From positions 326,001 to 390,000 of the forward strand of contig JAZKJV010010760.1 of NCBI GenBank assembly GCA_037367405.1: 64,000 nt of DNA, written 5' to 3'. Position numbers and translations under genes: made by a program. Below are positions 33,801-46,393 of the stretch, one piece after another. Source of the DNA: Ottelia alismoides. Lineage: Eukaryota > Streptophyta > Magnoliopsida > Alismatales > Hydrocharitaceae. The notes under the pieces were generated by a model. The model was not told the DNA's origin. It searched no databases and saw nothing but the letters and a program-made list of their open reading frames with translations. The first letter of the stretch is position 1. Each line of letters opens with the position of its first letter.

Positions 33801-34550
33801 CAAATTGATTATTTTGTACTTGAGATGATCATCGGTTCTTCAACCGAAATTATACCATATAGTAATCAAAACAATTTTGATTTTAAGGAAATTTGCTAGG
33901 CAAATTCCCAAGTCCTATTCAAGCAAGAAGTTTGATGATTGTAATTCCAATTAAGGTTTAGATCAAATCTAATCAACTAATTGGTTGGGGCCAAGTCAAT
34001 TAGGCAAATAATCATGTTTCAATATTTCACAAATATTTTTCAAGATTATTTCACGAAATTAACAATTAATTTCACTAATTGACAATCACTTGGTTCTAGA
34101 TTAGGAAAGCAATTTCAGCAGTGACCCCTACTTACTAAAATTGGCATATCTCAATCATATTAAATCCAAATTAAGCAAAGTCAATTTCTAAAGTTTGCTA
34201 ATTTGATTTAGGACAGAACCTAAGTAATGTTCACGCATTTCGAGGCAAGTCTAAACAGTAATTAACATTTTAATCACGTTCAGATTCACAGTTCCCGCAA
34301 CAGTGCATACATGTTCATTAAAACTACCATATCTAGAGCATACGAAATCCGATTTACGCAAACTCAGATCCTATGGTTTCCTTATTTAATGGGGAACATA
34401 ATCCAAGTATAAAATTCGTGTTTAAACAATTTAAACAGTGCCGAATTTATTTACTAAACAGATCTGCGAAATCAAATGCGATGAAAACTTTCGCGACCTT
34501 AGCGAACCCAAGCCGTCCTTGGTTAATGAATCACTATTCGAAACCGTCAA
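33801..34550 (-). other. Copia leader next to PBS
   Basis: Non-coding leader of about 750 bp. No gene or strong structure seen. Confidence 0.5.
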
Positions 34551-34566
34551 CCTGGCTCTGATACCA
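34551..34566 (-). other. Copia primer-binding site (tRNA-iMet)
   Basis: The minus strand reads TGGTATCAGAGCCAGG, two bases after the LTR end, the initiator-Met tRNA PBS typical of plant copia elements. Confidence 0.9.
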
Positions 34567-35149
34567 CTTGAAGGATATGGTTAGATCCTCAAGCGCATCA
34601 CGGAAGCGTGAGCATCGTATCGAATACGACGAAGAGCGACTAGTCGCACTAGTTGCTCGATGCAGCGGAATTTAAAAATTTTTCTTACGACGAAACCACA
34701 TGATCCAAGAACACTTCTCGGATCGTTTCGTCTAAACCACAAACAAGTAATTAGGATTACCTCTTGAAGCGTGGTTGCGATCAAGTCTCTAAACGAAGAG
34801 ACCTCCTGTCTCAAGTCCGATCCGACGGAGGAGACGCTTGCGAGCGCGGGGATGAACCGCGTGCTTCTCGCAATCCAAGTTGATGATCCAAGCGGCGGAT
34901 CTCCTGATCTCGACACACGAGATCCAACATCTTCTTCACGAGCGAGGTGCACCGAAGGAGACGGAGATCCACGAGCAGAAGAACGGGCAGCATAACGACG
35001 ATGCCACGGCGATGGAGAACCTCTCCATGGCATCCATGGTGGACGGCCATGAGAGGGAGAGAGAGGGCTGACCTCTAAAGAGAAAGAGAGAGGGAGAGAG
35101 AGATGCTTCTCAAGCATTATGTGTAAAGAGAGAGAATGGGTATGCCTCT

Positions 35150-35159
35150 CTATTTATAG
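35150..35159 (-). promoter_or_regulatory. TATA box of copia 5' LTR
   Basis: CTATAAATAG on the minus strand. This is the copy that would drive the genomic transcript. Expected start is near 35120, close to the 178-codon frame 35117-34581. Confidence 0.7.
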
Positions 35160-35392
35160 GGTTTTGGGATCCATGGATCTCAATCCATGTGTCATATAAA
35201 ATCAATGGTTGAGATTGATTTATGACAATCCAATGGTCAAGATTGTTGTTGGTAAAAGCCAACAACTTGTGATTTAATTTTGATTAAATATATTTGATAA
35301 ATCAAATATATATTAATACCAAATTAAACCAACTAAATAAGGAGTGAAAAAACAAATGAGAGCCTCCTTCCCTATTGGGAGGAGTGGACGGC

Positions 35393-36207
35393 CACCAATT
35401 CCATAAAGGAATTGGTGCCGCCCCCCCTCTTCCCATATGGGGAGGGCAATCCCATGGATTCCCATGGGATTGCATTTCTCCTTGTTTTTCTCTCAACTTA
35501 TTTTCCAACAATTATTCACCAAAAAATAATTCTCAATTAATTTTGGGAATATTGCAATCTTGACATTGGAATATTGTGAATCACATTCACAACCCAAAAC
35601 AAAATGTAATTTACATTTTCAATTAATTAAACAATGTGTATCCAATACACATTAATAATTAATCTACTAATATAAATTATATTTAACTCTCTCTAATACA
35701 TTATAAATCACATTTATAATATATTATGAATAATTGGATATTACTATCCACATTATTCTTATCCTTGATAATTAAATCATATTTAATCATCTTGGATCTC
35801 TTTATCTCATGTGTTCAAATAATATGAATCACATTCACATTATTTACATCTTTGATAATTAAATCACATTTAATTATCTAAGATAACTCTCCTTATAATA
35901 TGAATCAAATTCATATTATTCATGATAATTAAATCACATTTAATTATCCATTTTCTCAATGCTCGGATACATATATCAACAATAGAATTATCCATGAACT
36001 CTTTCAAGGACAATGCGCTTTCTCCGCGAATACTTGGAGATAAGGACAGGGCGATTGTATTGTTCCACGTATAGTGACATGGATATTGAGATCACATCTC
36101 AAATCCAGATCTCGAGCCTCCCATAGATGCTTGATTAAATCAAGACCGCAAATCTAATCTTCTCATTGAATCTGAATCACATTCAGATTAATGTCCAACA
36201 TTTGGAC
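35393..36207. repeat. Cluster of micro-hairpins in copia U3 (5' LTR)
   Basis: Same hairpins as 27394-28208 shifted by 7999. It starts about 230 bp and ends about 1050 bp upstream of the TATA box. Confidence 0.8.
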
Positions 36208-37232
36208 TAAGATCAGATTACTTCTCTACTGAGAGGAGTCACTAAAATCCAGACCCGTTTCATCACTCCCTAGGAATGGAAGCGTCATGGTTATACAATC
36301 GTTTATGATCACATCACCCTCAGGTATTCCTAACACCTGTACATCCTGCATACTGGAAGACTCAGAATAAACCAGAAGTATTAGATCAACTTTACACTGT
36401 CTACTTCAGGGTTTTATCAGTAAGTTTCTCATTCGATCATTGGGAGTCGGTATTGATCATATACTTTCCAAAAGCATATATCATACATAGGTCTTGATCA
36501 TATACTTTCCAAAAGTATATATCAAACCAACAAATTCAGTCAAGCTTCCAAAGCGAGACGACCGTGCGCACGGAATTTGATTCTTCCTAATATCTCATGA
36601 GTGAGCTCATGTCTTCCGGTTCAGTAGTGAACCTGTATGATCCCTTTGAGAGATCGTATTACTCATATGCCCTTATATGCACATCAGCGCGCCGGTGTAT
36701 AGACCTTGATTAGGTCATCAACCTATTGGTCTGCCAAATGTACATACTCAGACATATAGTAACACATCTGTCTCCGGTCAGAGGATGTGTGCCTATATCA
36801 TGACAGCATATGATATAGGACTTTGGTTATCTCGATCTCGTTAAGTCAACTCTTTGACCTAACTCATCTGACACCTCCGAATCTCTATTCCTATGCAGAG
36901 GACCTGCATCAAGAGGTCGGTCAGATATCAACCTAAATGAGATAGGATTGCCATCTCCTACTCAGGCTGGAGTTCATCTCTTAATAATCATTTGACGGTG
37001 CTTGATGAGTCCTCAATCTAACTCATTAGATATTCATCTAAGCACCAGCCTCTATGATTCAATAATTGAATCAACAGCTATATGATCATTAAGATGGCCA
37101 TGGTACATAACCCTAATTGCACTAAGGGACCTATTATGCAAATTATGTATTCTTCATTTCAGATCAAGGAGTGAATTGCAACAACATTTATTGCATAATG
37201 GCTCGCCGTGGGCTCGCATTTCCAACACACTA

Positions 37233-40200
37233 TGCTTGGTTTTTATAAGATTTTGGTCATTTTATATTTTTATTAGTTTTTTATTTTTATTTTTTTGTAT
37301 TTCCTGATTTTTATATTGGTTTGTTTTGATTTTTAGTTTTGCAAATTTGTAATTTTCAAATAAGGAACAATATGTACAAGGGAAGAAATACGCACACCAC
37401 ACTCTTTGTGTATTTTTCAATTAAATAAAAAATACTAAAAAAATCAGAGAAAATATTTTGGGTTTTAAAGGCTCTGAAATCTTTTGGAAATTTTTTTAGA
37501 ATTTTTAGATGTTTTTGTATTTTTCTAAAAATCAAACAGTGGAAAAAATTATAAACAGTGCACAGCCTAGAGAAATTTGCAACTTAAAAATATTTTAAGT
37601 GCCTAAAACTCTGTAAATTATTTTTATCTAAAATATAGACAAATATCTACAAACAGGAAGTGAAATGACAATTTTTGGTAGAATTTTCTACGTTTTTTTC
37701 TATGATTTTTGATATTTTTCAATTGTTTCGGTTTTGAAAATGATTAAGCGTGACAATTTCACAAAAATTAAATGATGGTAAAATAAACTTAATCAATTTT
37801 TTTGGAATTTTTAGATAAATGATCGTATTTTTATGATTTTTTAAATTTTAGACAAAGAAAATCACACTATTTTTGATTTTTTAGTAATATCAAATGGAAA
37901 TAAAATGCAATGGGAAAATAATACAAGATCAAGCATACATCAGGAGTCTACACAAATTTTTGTAGAAGTTTCAAATCAAAAATAAAATTTATTCCAACAA
38001 GATAAACATGCAATTTAAAGACCTGAAATGAAGGACTGAAAGGCAGATATTTATTTTTTTGTTAAATTATAACAGAAATAAACTTGCATGTGAAAAGTGT
38101 AATTTTAGGAGAACGTGCGATGCACGTGCTTAAGCTATGGCAGGGGCTTTTCTGTAAATATGAAAACTTGGGGGCGATTGTAATTTGCCCAATTTTTTTA
38201 ATAATCCCCTAGGATTCTTCTGTTCTTCACACCAAAGGGGAAGGGTGCGCCACCCCTTCTCTTCTCTCATGTCTAAGTCGATGGGGTGCCCCTCTCCTTC
38301 TCTTCCCAAGTGAACGACGGTGGCATAGAGGGCTCCACATAGAGCAGGCAGAGGGCAAGGGTGGAGGCGACTGTAGTTGGGGCTGAAGAGGTCCTCTCGC
38401 AGGGATGCTTGAGGTGGACTGGAGGTTGCTCCTTAGACGGGAGCCGTAGGTGGTCCAGGAGGGTTGCGGTGGACGTCGGCAGGAGGGCTGCGTGGCTGAG
38501 GTGGGCGGTGGATGTAGCAGAGGGCTGCGATGGTGACCCACGCGCAAGCGGCAAGGAGATTCGCCAGGCGGTAGTGATGGATGATGGAGGGGCCGCGTTG
38601 GCATCAGCGGAGGGGCCCGAGGTGGCGTTGGTGATTCCTTTCATAGAGATGGTGGCGCCCGCTCGCGTGTGGTGGCGATGGAAGCAGGGGTTGCACGACG
38701 GAGGGGCGGATGTGGCCCGCATAGGAGAGCAGGCAGATGGTGGTGGCCACGTGGATGACGGAGGTGCGAGCCACAGCCGTCGGCAATCATGGTGGCGTTG
38801 GGCGGCGAGATGGTGTAGCAGGTGGATCGATGGTGCACACACGGTAGGCTGATGATGCGAAAGAGGTGTGCGGCGACGACTGGACTACTGCTGCCCCAAC
38901 CTTTATTTATTTTATTTTTATTTTTTTTGTAAAATCAGAAACATGAATTGAAAAAAAATAATTTTTTTGAAAACAAAATAGTAGAAACTTTATTTTGTAA
39001 TTTTTATATTCAATCATGCAAAACAAATGTTAGAGAGAAAAATGTATATTTTATATATATATATATATTAATTCTGCATAAACAAATGAGGACTCAAGCA
39101 CAACATATCAGCTCTGCTTATTTAAATAAAAAATTGAAATAGATGTGAATGGGATCTGATGAAAAAATGGAAGGATATATCTGGTTCTCCGGCCACCGTT
39201 TGTGGCCGGAGTTGATAGATTGTGTGAGGTAGAATGTGAACGTGAAGAGATCGAGAAAAGGCGATGAAAAATCAGATTCGAGGGCAGATGAAATCATGAT
39301 GAACAATGGTTAGCAACTATGATAGAAAAATACAAAAAATGACAACTAAATAAGAATGCGAAAATTTAAACTACGTTTAATCCTAGATTAAATACAAGAA
39401 AAATGGATCTCACCTTAGGACCAGGTGATTGCCGTGATGGCCTCGACGAGGACCGACTCACTATCACCGATGGCTCAGAGGCTAGGCACCTCTCTACGAC
39501 AAGAACACTCTTCGAGAATAGGCTCCTCTTCCAAAGATTGATCAAGAGAAAATGGGGGAGGAGGAGCCCATTAAATAGAGGATTAATTGAATTTGAATTT
39601 TGAATTCGAATTTAAAAATTGAACGGAGAAAGATAAAGAGATCAAGAAAGAAATTGAAATGAGATAAAGATAAAATTAGTGTTAAAACTATTTACAAAAA
39701 TTATTTTTTTGCATTTTGTCACTTTATTAAATTGAATAATAAATGTTATTTTTTTATTTTTTAGCGGTTATTTAAGAATATTAAATATATACATATACTA
39801 TATACATATTGTACATTATATAAATAGTTAAATAAGGAATTAGTTTTTTTCTTTTAAAATTTTTATTTATTTTATTTTTTTCAATAATTAGTAAAATTAT
39901 TTACAAATATTTACAAATACAATATGTACAAAAAATGATAAAATTACACAAACCACCCCAGACTTTTCAACCATAACTCCAAAAATTATGAAATCACAAT
40001 CATTTTAAAGATAATTTAATTTAGAATACAATGGAAGTGAGTTTGGTCCAAGTTAATTTCATATGGAGCCGAAATTGGTATTTCAATTATCACATAATGG
40101 CCTTTTGTCGATGTGGTTACTTTTATTCTGTACAAGATTTTATTTTGCAAACATTTTTATTATTTATGACACAATTTTATTTACAACTTTTGTTTTGAAC

Positions 40201-40245
40201 ATTATTTAGTTTGAGTCATTTTATGTACAAATAAAACAGTGTAAG
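37233..40245 (-). repeat. LTR D, piece 2 (main body), subfamily 2
   Basis: This continues LTR D after the copia insertion and aligns with LTR E (about 54440-57010) and, reversed, with both LTRs of element C. The GC-rich block 38220-38900 carries long overlapping frames on both strands that other copies do not keep. A TATA-like CTATTTAATGGG (minus strand) lies at about 39571-39582. It stops at GTAAG (40241-40245), where element C is inserted. Confidence 0.8.
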
Positions 40246-43200
40246 TGATGAATCTAAGATTCGTCATCTTTATTCATTTATTTTAGCTTAAAATTCCTTA
40301 TAAAACACCTGTATATAATACAAATTCCATATTCTTACTAACTTGCATGTGTGTAAATATTGTACACTTCTTATCATTTTAACCTAAAATAAATAAATAA
40401 ATAAATAAAGGAAAAATAAAGAAAATAAAATAAAAAGGAAGATTGTATATATGTAATAGATACAGGCTGACAAGAACCCCGAGAGAAGGTCAAGACTTGA
40501 CCTGATCGACTGGGAATAAAGTAAGGGGAGATAGGGTCCTTAATCAGAAAATCCAAAAAAATTTGTGTTGTGTATATTTGTATACTACACTATTTCATTT
40601 GTACCTGAATTGACCTCAAATCAAATAACTTTTAAAACCAAAGTTGTAAATAAAAATGTGTTTAAATAATAAAAATGATTGCATAATCAAATCATGCACA
40701 TAATAAAAGCAACCACACTTGGAAAAAGCAACTAAGCGATAATTAAAAAACCAATTTTGGCTCCATATGAACTCAAATTGAACCAAACTCACTTCCATTA
40801 TATTCTAAGTTAACTTATCTTTAAAATGGTTGTGATTTCATAACTTTTGGAGTTACATGTGAAAAGTTGATTTTCTGGGGTGGTTTGTGCAATTTTCCAA
40901 TGTCTTCTGTACATATTGTATTTTGTAAATATTTGTAAATATTTTTACTAATTATTTAAAATAAAAATAAAAAATAAAAAACTTTAAAAATAAAAAATCT
41001 AATTTGCTTATTTACCCTTGTATATAATGTCATTTATATATATAACATATGTATATAGTTAATTTTCTTAACTAACTACCACAAAAAATAAAAAAATTAA
41101 CATTTATTTTCAAATAAATAAAGTGACGAAAATACAAAAAAATTAGTAATTTTTTGTAATAATTTACCTTGCTAATTTATCTCATTTCAAATTTTCTTAT
41201 CTCTTATCTCTTATCCTCATCCAAAAATGTTAAATTCAAATTTAATTCTATCTATTAATATGGCTCCTCGTCCCTCTTTTCAACTTGATCAATCTTTGAT
41301 GAGAGGAGCCCGATCTCCGAGAGTCTTCTTGTCGCATAAGGGTGCCTAACCTCCTAGCCATCTGGTGACAGCATGTAGACCTTCATCGAGGTGATCAAGG
41401 TCTTTTCTGCTCCTAAGGTGAAATCCACTTTTTTTCTCTTATTTTATCCTATATTAATCTAAGTTTTATTTTTCGCTTCTTTATTTAGTTGTCAATTTTT
41501 TATATAGATCTTAAAATCTATCACTATTTGATCCGCACCAACTCGATTTTTCATCTCATATCTCGATTTCTCCACGTTCGTTTCTACCTCGCACGATCTC
41601 TCACCTACGACCACACACGGTGGTCGGAGATCCGGTTCCATCCGCCATCTTCTAGGGAACCGCATTCATTCATGTCTTCCGTTTGATTTTACGATTGAGT
41701 CATCATGCTTGCGTCCTGAGTTATTTATAAATAAAAAAATTAAATTACAAAAACAAAAAATATTTGTTTTCTTTCTCTCTAACATTTGTTTTGCAGGATC
41801 ATCTAGAAAATAAATTAAAAATAAAAAAATAAAAAGGATTTTTTGCCATTCTATTTAAAAATAAATAAATAAAAATAAAAAATATTATTTTCTAATTTTA
41901 ATTTCTCTATTTCAGATTTACAAAAAAAAACAAAAATAAAAAAGTTTTTTATTACTATTTACATATAAAAAATAAAAAAACAAAAAAATTCTATAGTGGC
42001 AGCAGTGGCCAAGCCCCTCCACCACGACCACCCGCGCCTCCTGGACCTTTCAACACCGCTCTGTCAGGCTTGCCACATGATTCGCCCGCGTGGCCTCCAC
42101 AGCCATCTTAGCCCACGCGTGAGTAGGCCCCTGCCGCAAACTCCACCGCATGTGACATCGCCGAACTCTACCCAATCGGAAGCGCCACCCTCCTGCGGCG
42201 ATCGCCTACAAATCCCCTCCGCCTCCTCGGAGCGGTCTTCGGAAGTCCCGCGAAGACCCTACTCCTGCAAAAGATCCACCGCCTAAAGCCACCACGCCCT
42301 CGTCGTGGAAGCCCGCCAACCTCCGCCTCTCGCCCGCACATTCTTCACCGTCATGCTGTCGGGGCATGCTCTCGCCACCATCGCTCCTCCGTTAGGCGCA
42401 CCTCGCCCTTGCCATCGCACGGTCGCCACACGCAATCTTCGACCGCACGTCTTCACCGTGCCAACAACCACCTTGAGCGCCGCCCCTCCCATCTTTGTCT
42501 TTGGTGGTTCCCCATAGCCTTCCCTTGGCTTTGAGATTGACGAACGAAGAAAACCCAAGAGGTAAAAAAAATATATTTTGGAAAAAAATGCAGCTTCACC
42601 CTTGGAAGTCTCCATAATTGCACAACGCCCCATGCCAGCAAGTCACGTGCAATTCACGTGTTTTTGGATAAAATTGCGAAAAATTTCCCTCTATTTATTT
42701 CTGGTTATCATTTAATGCAAAAACATTGACTGTTTGCATTCCAATCCTTTTATACCAGACTTTATATTCTTGCTTATTTTTTTGGAATAAACAGCATTTG
42801 TGCTTAATAAATTCATCAAAAATTCATGTTATCTCCTGCTTGGTTGATCTCTCTACAGTAATTTTTGCATTGCATTTTGTCATCATTCTTATTATTAAAA
42901 AATAAAAAATATTGTCTTTTTCTCTTCTAGAAATTAAAAATTCATAAAAACTAATCCAAAAATCGTGATTTCAATTCCTCTTTGTTGATATTTGCATATA
43001 TTTCATCATAAAAATAATTGCTAAGAGTTTTGGGCATTAAATATTTTTAATTGTAAATTACTTCAGACTATGCATTGTTTCTAATTTTGGCACTGTTTGA
43101 TTTTTTTAGAAAAATACAAAAAACATCTAAAAATTCTAAAAGAATTCTCCAAAAATTTTCAAAATATTTAAAACACAAAAAATATTTTCTCTGGATTTTT

Positions 43201-43671
43201 CTGAGCATTTTTTGATATAATTGAAAAATACAAAAAAGAGTTTGGTGTACGTATTTTTTTTATCTTGTGTGTATTTCCCTTTATTTGAAAATTTAAAAAA
43301 ATTACAAAATTAAAATCACTAAAAATTTGAAAATCAGAAAAAATAGAAATATAAAAATAAAAATATAAAAAATATAAATAAAAAATTCCACAAAAACCAA
43401 GGATAGATTGCCTTTGAGATTCATGTTTTTTCTCTTAATTGCATTTTTGTCGATTATTTGAGTAACCCTCAGGAATTGTAGCCTCCCTGAGTTCGTTCCT
43501 GTCCGCTATATAGGTAAATAAGTAGCAAGAATATTTTTCTTGCTCCACATTATTTTCGTAATCATTTTGCAACGAGAGAAGAAAAAAATTGTTTGTCTGC
43601 CATGAGATTTTTGGGAACAACAACGACTTCATATATCACTAAAACCAAACCTCGAGAACCTCATGCCAACA
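40246..43671 (+). repeat. Element C 5' LTR (3426 bp), subfamily 2
   Basis: It starts TGATGAATCTAAGATTCGTC and ends TCATGCCAACA before the PBS. W-box-type palindrome GGTCAAG-A-CTTGACC at 40488-40502. TATA-like CTATTAATATGG at 41252-41263. GC-rich block 41995-42530 (probable transcribed leader), then AT-rich to the end. It lacks about 150 bp that the 3' LTR has around 51520-51670. Confidence 0.88.
40488..40502 (+). promoter_or_regulatory. Palindrome GGTCAAGACTTGACC near LTR start
   Basis: Two opposed TTGACC W-box cores around one base, about 240 bp from the LTR start, kept in LTRs C (both), D and E, and duplicated in B. It is followed by the conserved GGAATAAAGTANGGGGAGAT string. Confidence 0.5.
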
Positions 43672-43751
43672 AAATGGCATCGTTGGCGGGGAAATAAAAA
43701 AAATCAAAACCCCAAATTCTCCTGCCAACAAAATGGCGCCGTTGCGGGGGA
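43672..43751 (+). other. Element C primer-binding site, duplicated
   Basis: PBS 1 at 43675-43692 reads TGGCATCGTTGGCGGGGA; PBS 2 at 43734-43751 reads TGGCGCCGTTGCGGGGGA, one base from the tRNA-Asp-type site. Both are preceded by the LTR end GCCAACA, so about 59 bp of LTR tail plus PBS has been duplicated in tandem. The 3' LTR end matches the first copy. Confidence 0.75.
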
Positions 43752-44964
43752 GGCACAACGAGGGTAGTTAGGTTTCTCTTTTGACCTGATATTCTTGGTT
43801 GTACATATTTGTTTATATTTTCCTGCATTATTTCATTGTTCATATTCACTGCTCATATTTGATAATTATGTTTCTTACCCATTCTCTCTTTTCTTTTTCT
43901 TGTGAGGGATCGTGGAGAAAAGGAGGCGATCCTAGGAGAGCCAAAGCACCCAAGCAATGCGGAGGCGGCTTTATTTTTCTTTATTTCACGTGAATTTCGT
44001 GATCTACCTATTGATTGCTTTAATTAATTTGCTTTAGGCAGGTAATTATTAGGTCCAAACACTCTAAATATTAATTTTTGTACCTATAAAGTAGAGCGTA
44101 ATTCGGACTTAGTGAAATTATCTTGTTCTTGCCCATTAATAAAAGCTATCGTCTAGGATGGTTCACTTGCATGTGCATATAGGTTAGTTTATTTTTCAAT
44201 GTTTCAATTCTGCGCGGATCACTTGCATGTAGAGTGCTGGCGACAAGGTACGCATCTCTAATCCCTACATGCATCATTGTGTTTAATCGTGCATTGGCAT
44301 TTCCTATATCCTTTCTTGTTTTCACTCACATAAGTTAAAAAGGAAATTGGACACTCGGTAGGCAATTCTTTCAAAATATTTTATCCAAGTGATAACTGCC
44401 TAAAATACGGGTGTGCTAAAGAAAACACGACCCTAATATAAACATAAGGAAAAATCATTGTTTTGGGGAGAGTAATCCCTCATTGTTTAGTTTGTATGTA
44501 GCGAGAGAGCGACCCACACACTAGGATAGAACCACGTCCGAACTCTTTTTAGGCTACTATCTTAGGTTAGTCGTTCTCCAGTGAGGATCTCTCCGGTAGC
44601 CGGTAAAGCGGCCCACGACATCCTTAACAGATTGAATTGATCGAGTAGCCGGTAAACAGTCCGCAATTCATACTGGCTGGGAAAGATCTAACTTTGGGAT
44701 TGGGCCAGTTTCTTGAGAGCATTGGGTTCCTAATAGCTCGCTTTAACCGCTCTGATAGATTATATTCTCACCAAATTCTAAAATTAACAAGGTAATTGAC
44801 CGAACCTTCACGGTCTTCACATTGAGTTGAGTTGGTGAACTGGGGGTTTATATTGTGTTTGATTGCTTGTGTGCATACTAGATCCTTCCGTGTATTTGCG
44901 TCTTTTTCTCCATATCTTTTGACTTGACCCTCGTGTTCTCCCGATCCTGTCTTTTGTCTCGGAG
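43752..44964 (+). mobile_element. Element C leader
   Basis: 1.2 kb non-coding leader homologous to U1 (312-1530) and U2 (10267-11586), with two TAGCCGGTAA boxes near 44594 and 44646. No gene seen. Confidence 0.75.
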
Positions 44965-45307
44965 ATGGCCGATTGGAGTTATTTTAATCCAATCTTCATG
45001 GATCCTCGTACCCTCCAGTCGATCCACCTTCCTTTTTCTAGGAGGACCTTCCTCCTGATTTTTGTGCATATCCACCTAACCCATTATTTTAGGAGACGGA
45101 CTCTGATTCTCACCCACCCTCATACAACCCATCCGATCCTGGAATTTTGGAGTCACCTTTCATGATTTCCACACTTGAGACACTGAACCAGATGATGGAG
45201 CATATGAATTCGAGGATTAGCAATCTATTCATCATAAATGAGTGCCAGAATACTGCTCCACTATTTGAGGATATGGATTCACTTGAGGATAATCACGAGA
45301 GCTTATA
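44965..45307 (+). pseudogene. Short MADW Gag-like frame, frameshifted
   Basis: Begins MADWSYFNPIFMD like the U1 frame. A 1-bp loss soon after shifts the Pro-rich part. The end returns as SPFMISTLETL and MMEHMNSRISNL (about 45152-45230), matching SPLTMSTLETL in U1. The Gag capsid core is absent between start and linker, as in U1. Confidence 0.6.
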
Positions 45308-45400
45308 ATCACCCAAAATACAAAAGATGAGAAAATTTTAAAAATCCAAAAAGATTCTGGGAGACACATTATTGATTCATTTTTTGAGGAGAGGGCACCC

Positions 45401-45655
45401 ATGCTAAACCAATTTCCCACACAGTCATCCACCACATTGACCGACCTTGACCCCAAGGATTCCATTATACAGACTGCTCTTGGTAATCCTCGTGTAAATG
45501 TTGATTCTGATCTCCTCCCTTATATGGATGAGGTCCAAAAATTCAAAAAAATGTTGACTGAATCTGAAGTGGTGGCCACTATTCATGAGATCATTAAAGC
45601 CTCACTTAAACAGGCTATGACATATTTATATACTCCTCAACACAAGAAGAGATAG
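45401..45655 (+). pseudogene. Gag-Pol linker remnant of element C
   Basis: 84 codons. VQKFKKMLTESEVVATIHEI aligns with KIQKLKTTLSDPGVVEILQN in U5 (63254-63661), and the basic end (HKKR) matches its Lys/Arg-rich tail. Confidence 0.6.
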
Positions 45656-45667
45656 CGAAGTAGAATA

Positions 45668-46393
45668 TCTGAGCATCACATCTTGATCATGGCCACTGCC
45701 TATGCCATCTCTCACCATACACATTTTAAAAAAGGGAACACTACCATACCTCTTGTGAGCTACTCCATCTCTGAACATTCTTGCGATAACACTCTCCTTG
45801 AAGACGGTTCTTCAATCAATGTAATACGTTTCTCTATGGTATAGTCTCTTCATCTTGGGCCTCTTAAGAAAACCAAGATGATAGTTCAATTTGTTGATGG
45901 ATCTATTAAGAGGTCAAAGGGTATTATAGAAAATGTTGTCATTCTTAATAAGGGCATGAAATTCACTTCTGATTTTGTTGTATTGCCCATGGAGACCTCC
46001 ACCCCTATGGAGCACCCTCCAAACATCCTGGCACGACCTTTCCTCGCCTCTGCGAGAGCCGTTATTGATTATTGTTTAGGAGAGATTCGCTTCTGTTCTG
46101 ATACAGGGAGCGATGTGTTGATCAGTACACCGACTATTGATCAGAGACCTGCATCCCATGAGAGCCCGCCCGTGTTAGCCAACCCCAAGGAATTTGACCT
46201 CGATGATAATATCAGATATTCTTGGTATATGTTGGATGATAATAAAACCCAAGAATTCCTATTCAAGGAGGAAGACTCAGAAAACATAGACCTTGGAGTT
46301 CCCCCTTCTGGTATGTGGCGATGCATTGATGACATCCACGGGATTTACATGATAGACACCCTAGAGTGGAAGGCAGATTTTGAGACTAGATAG
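45668..46393 (+). pseudogene. Element C protease with lost active site, plus linker
   Basis: The retropepsin region has NTLLEDGSSINVI where U3 and U5 have TLLDSGS.INL, so the catalytic Asp-Ser-Gly reads Glu-Asp-Gly. A stop follows at about 45842. The second half (45878-46110) keeps VQFVDGSIKRSKGII and PPNILARPFL, matching QFVDRSIKRPRGIL and IILGRPFL. The rest is the acidic PR-RT linker. It is inactive. Confidence 0.75.

Larger units (their letters stand above)
26570..37227 (-). mobile_element. Complete copia-type LTR retrotransposon (10,658 bp), young but non-autonomous
   Basis: Both LTRs are 2659 bp, start TGTTGGAAATGCGAG and end CATATCCTTCA on the minus strand. The host duplication is CACTA at 26565-26569 and 37228-37232. 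PBS (tRNA-iMet type) and PPT are present. I count 10 differences between the LTRs (0.38%), eight of them transitions, so the insertion is recent. The 5.3-kb internal region (29229-34568) has the copia order IN before RT but no frame above 100 codons, so the copy could move only with proteins from another element. RNase H was not recognised. Confidence 0.92.
34569..37227 (-). repeat. Copia 5' LTR
   Basis: Same length as the 3' LTR and aligned with it without gaps (offset 7999). TATA box at 35150-35159 and hairpin cluster at 35393-36207. It is followed by the duplication CACTA (37228-37232). Confidence 0.92.

Noticed and set aside
38227..38852. Long overlapping frames on both strands (125-189 codons)
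   Set aside because: GC-rich LTR block with the same picture on both strands and low-complexity His/Pro/Ser translations; LTR E and C do not keep them.
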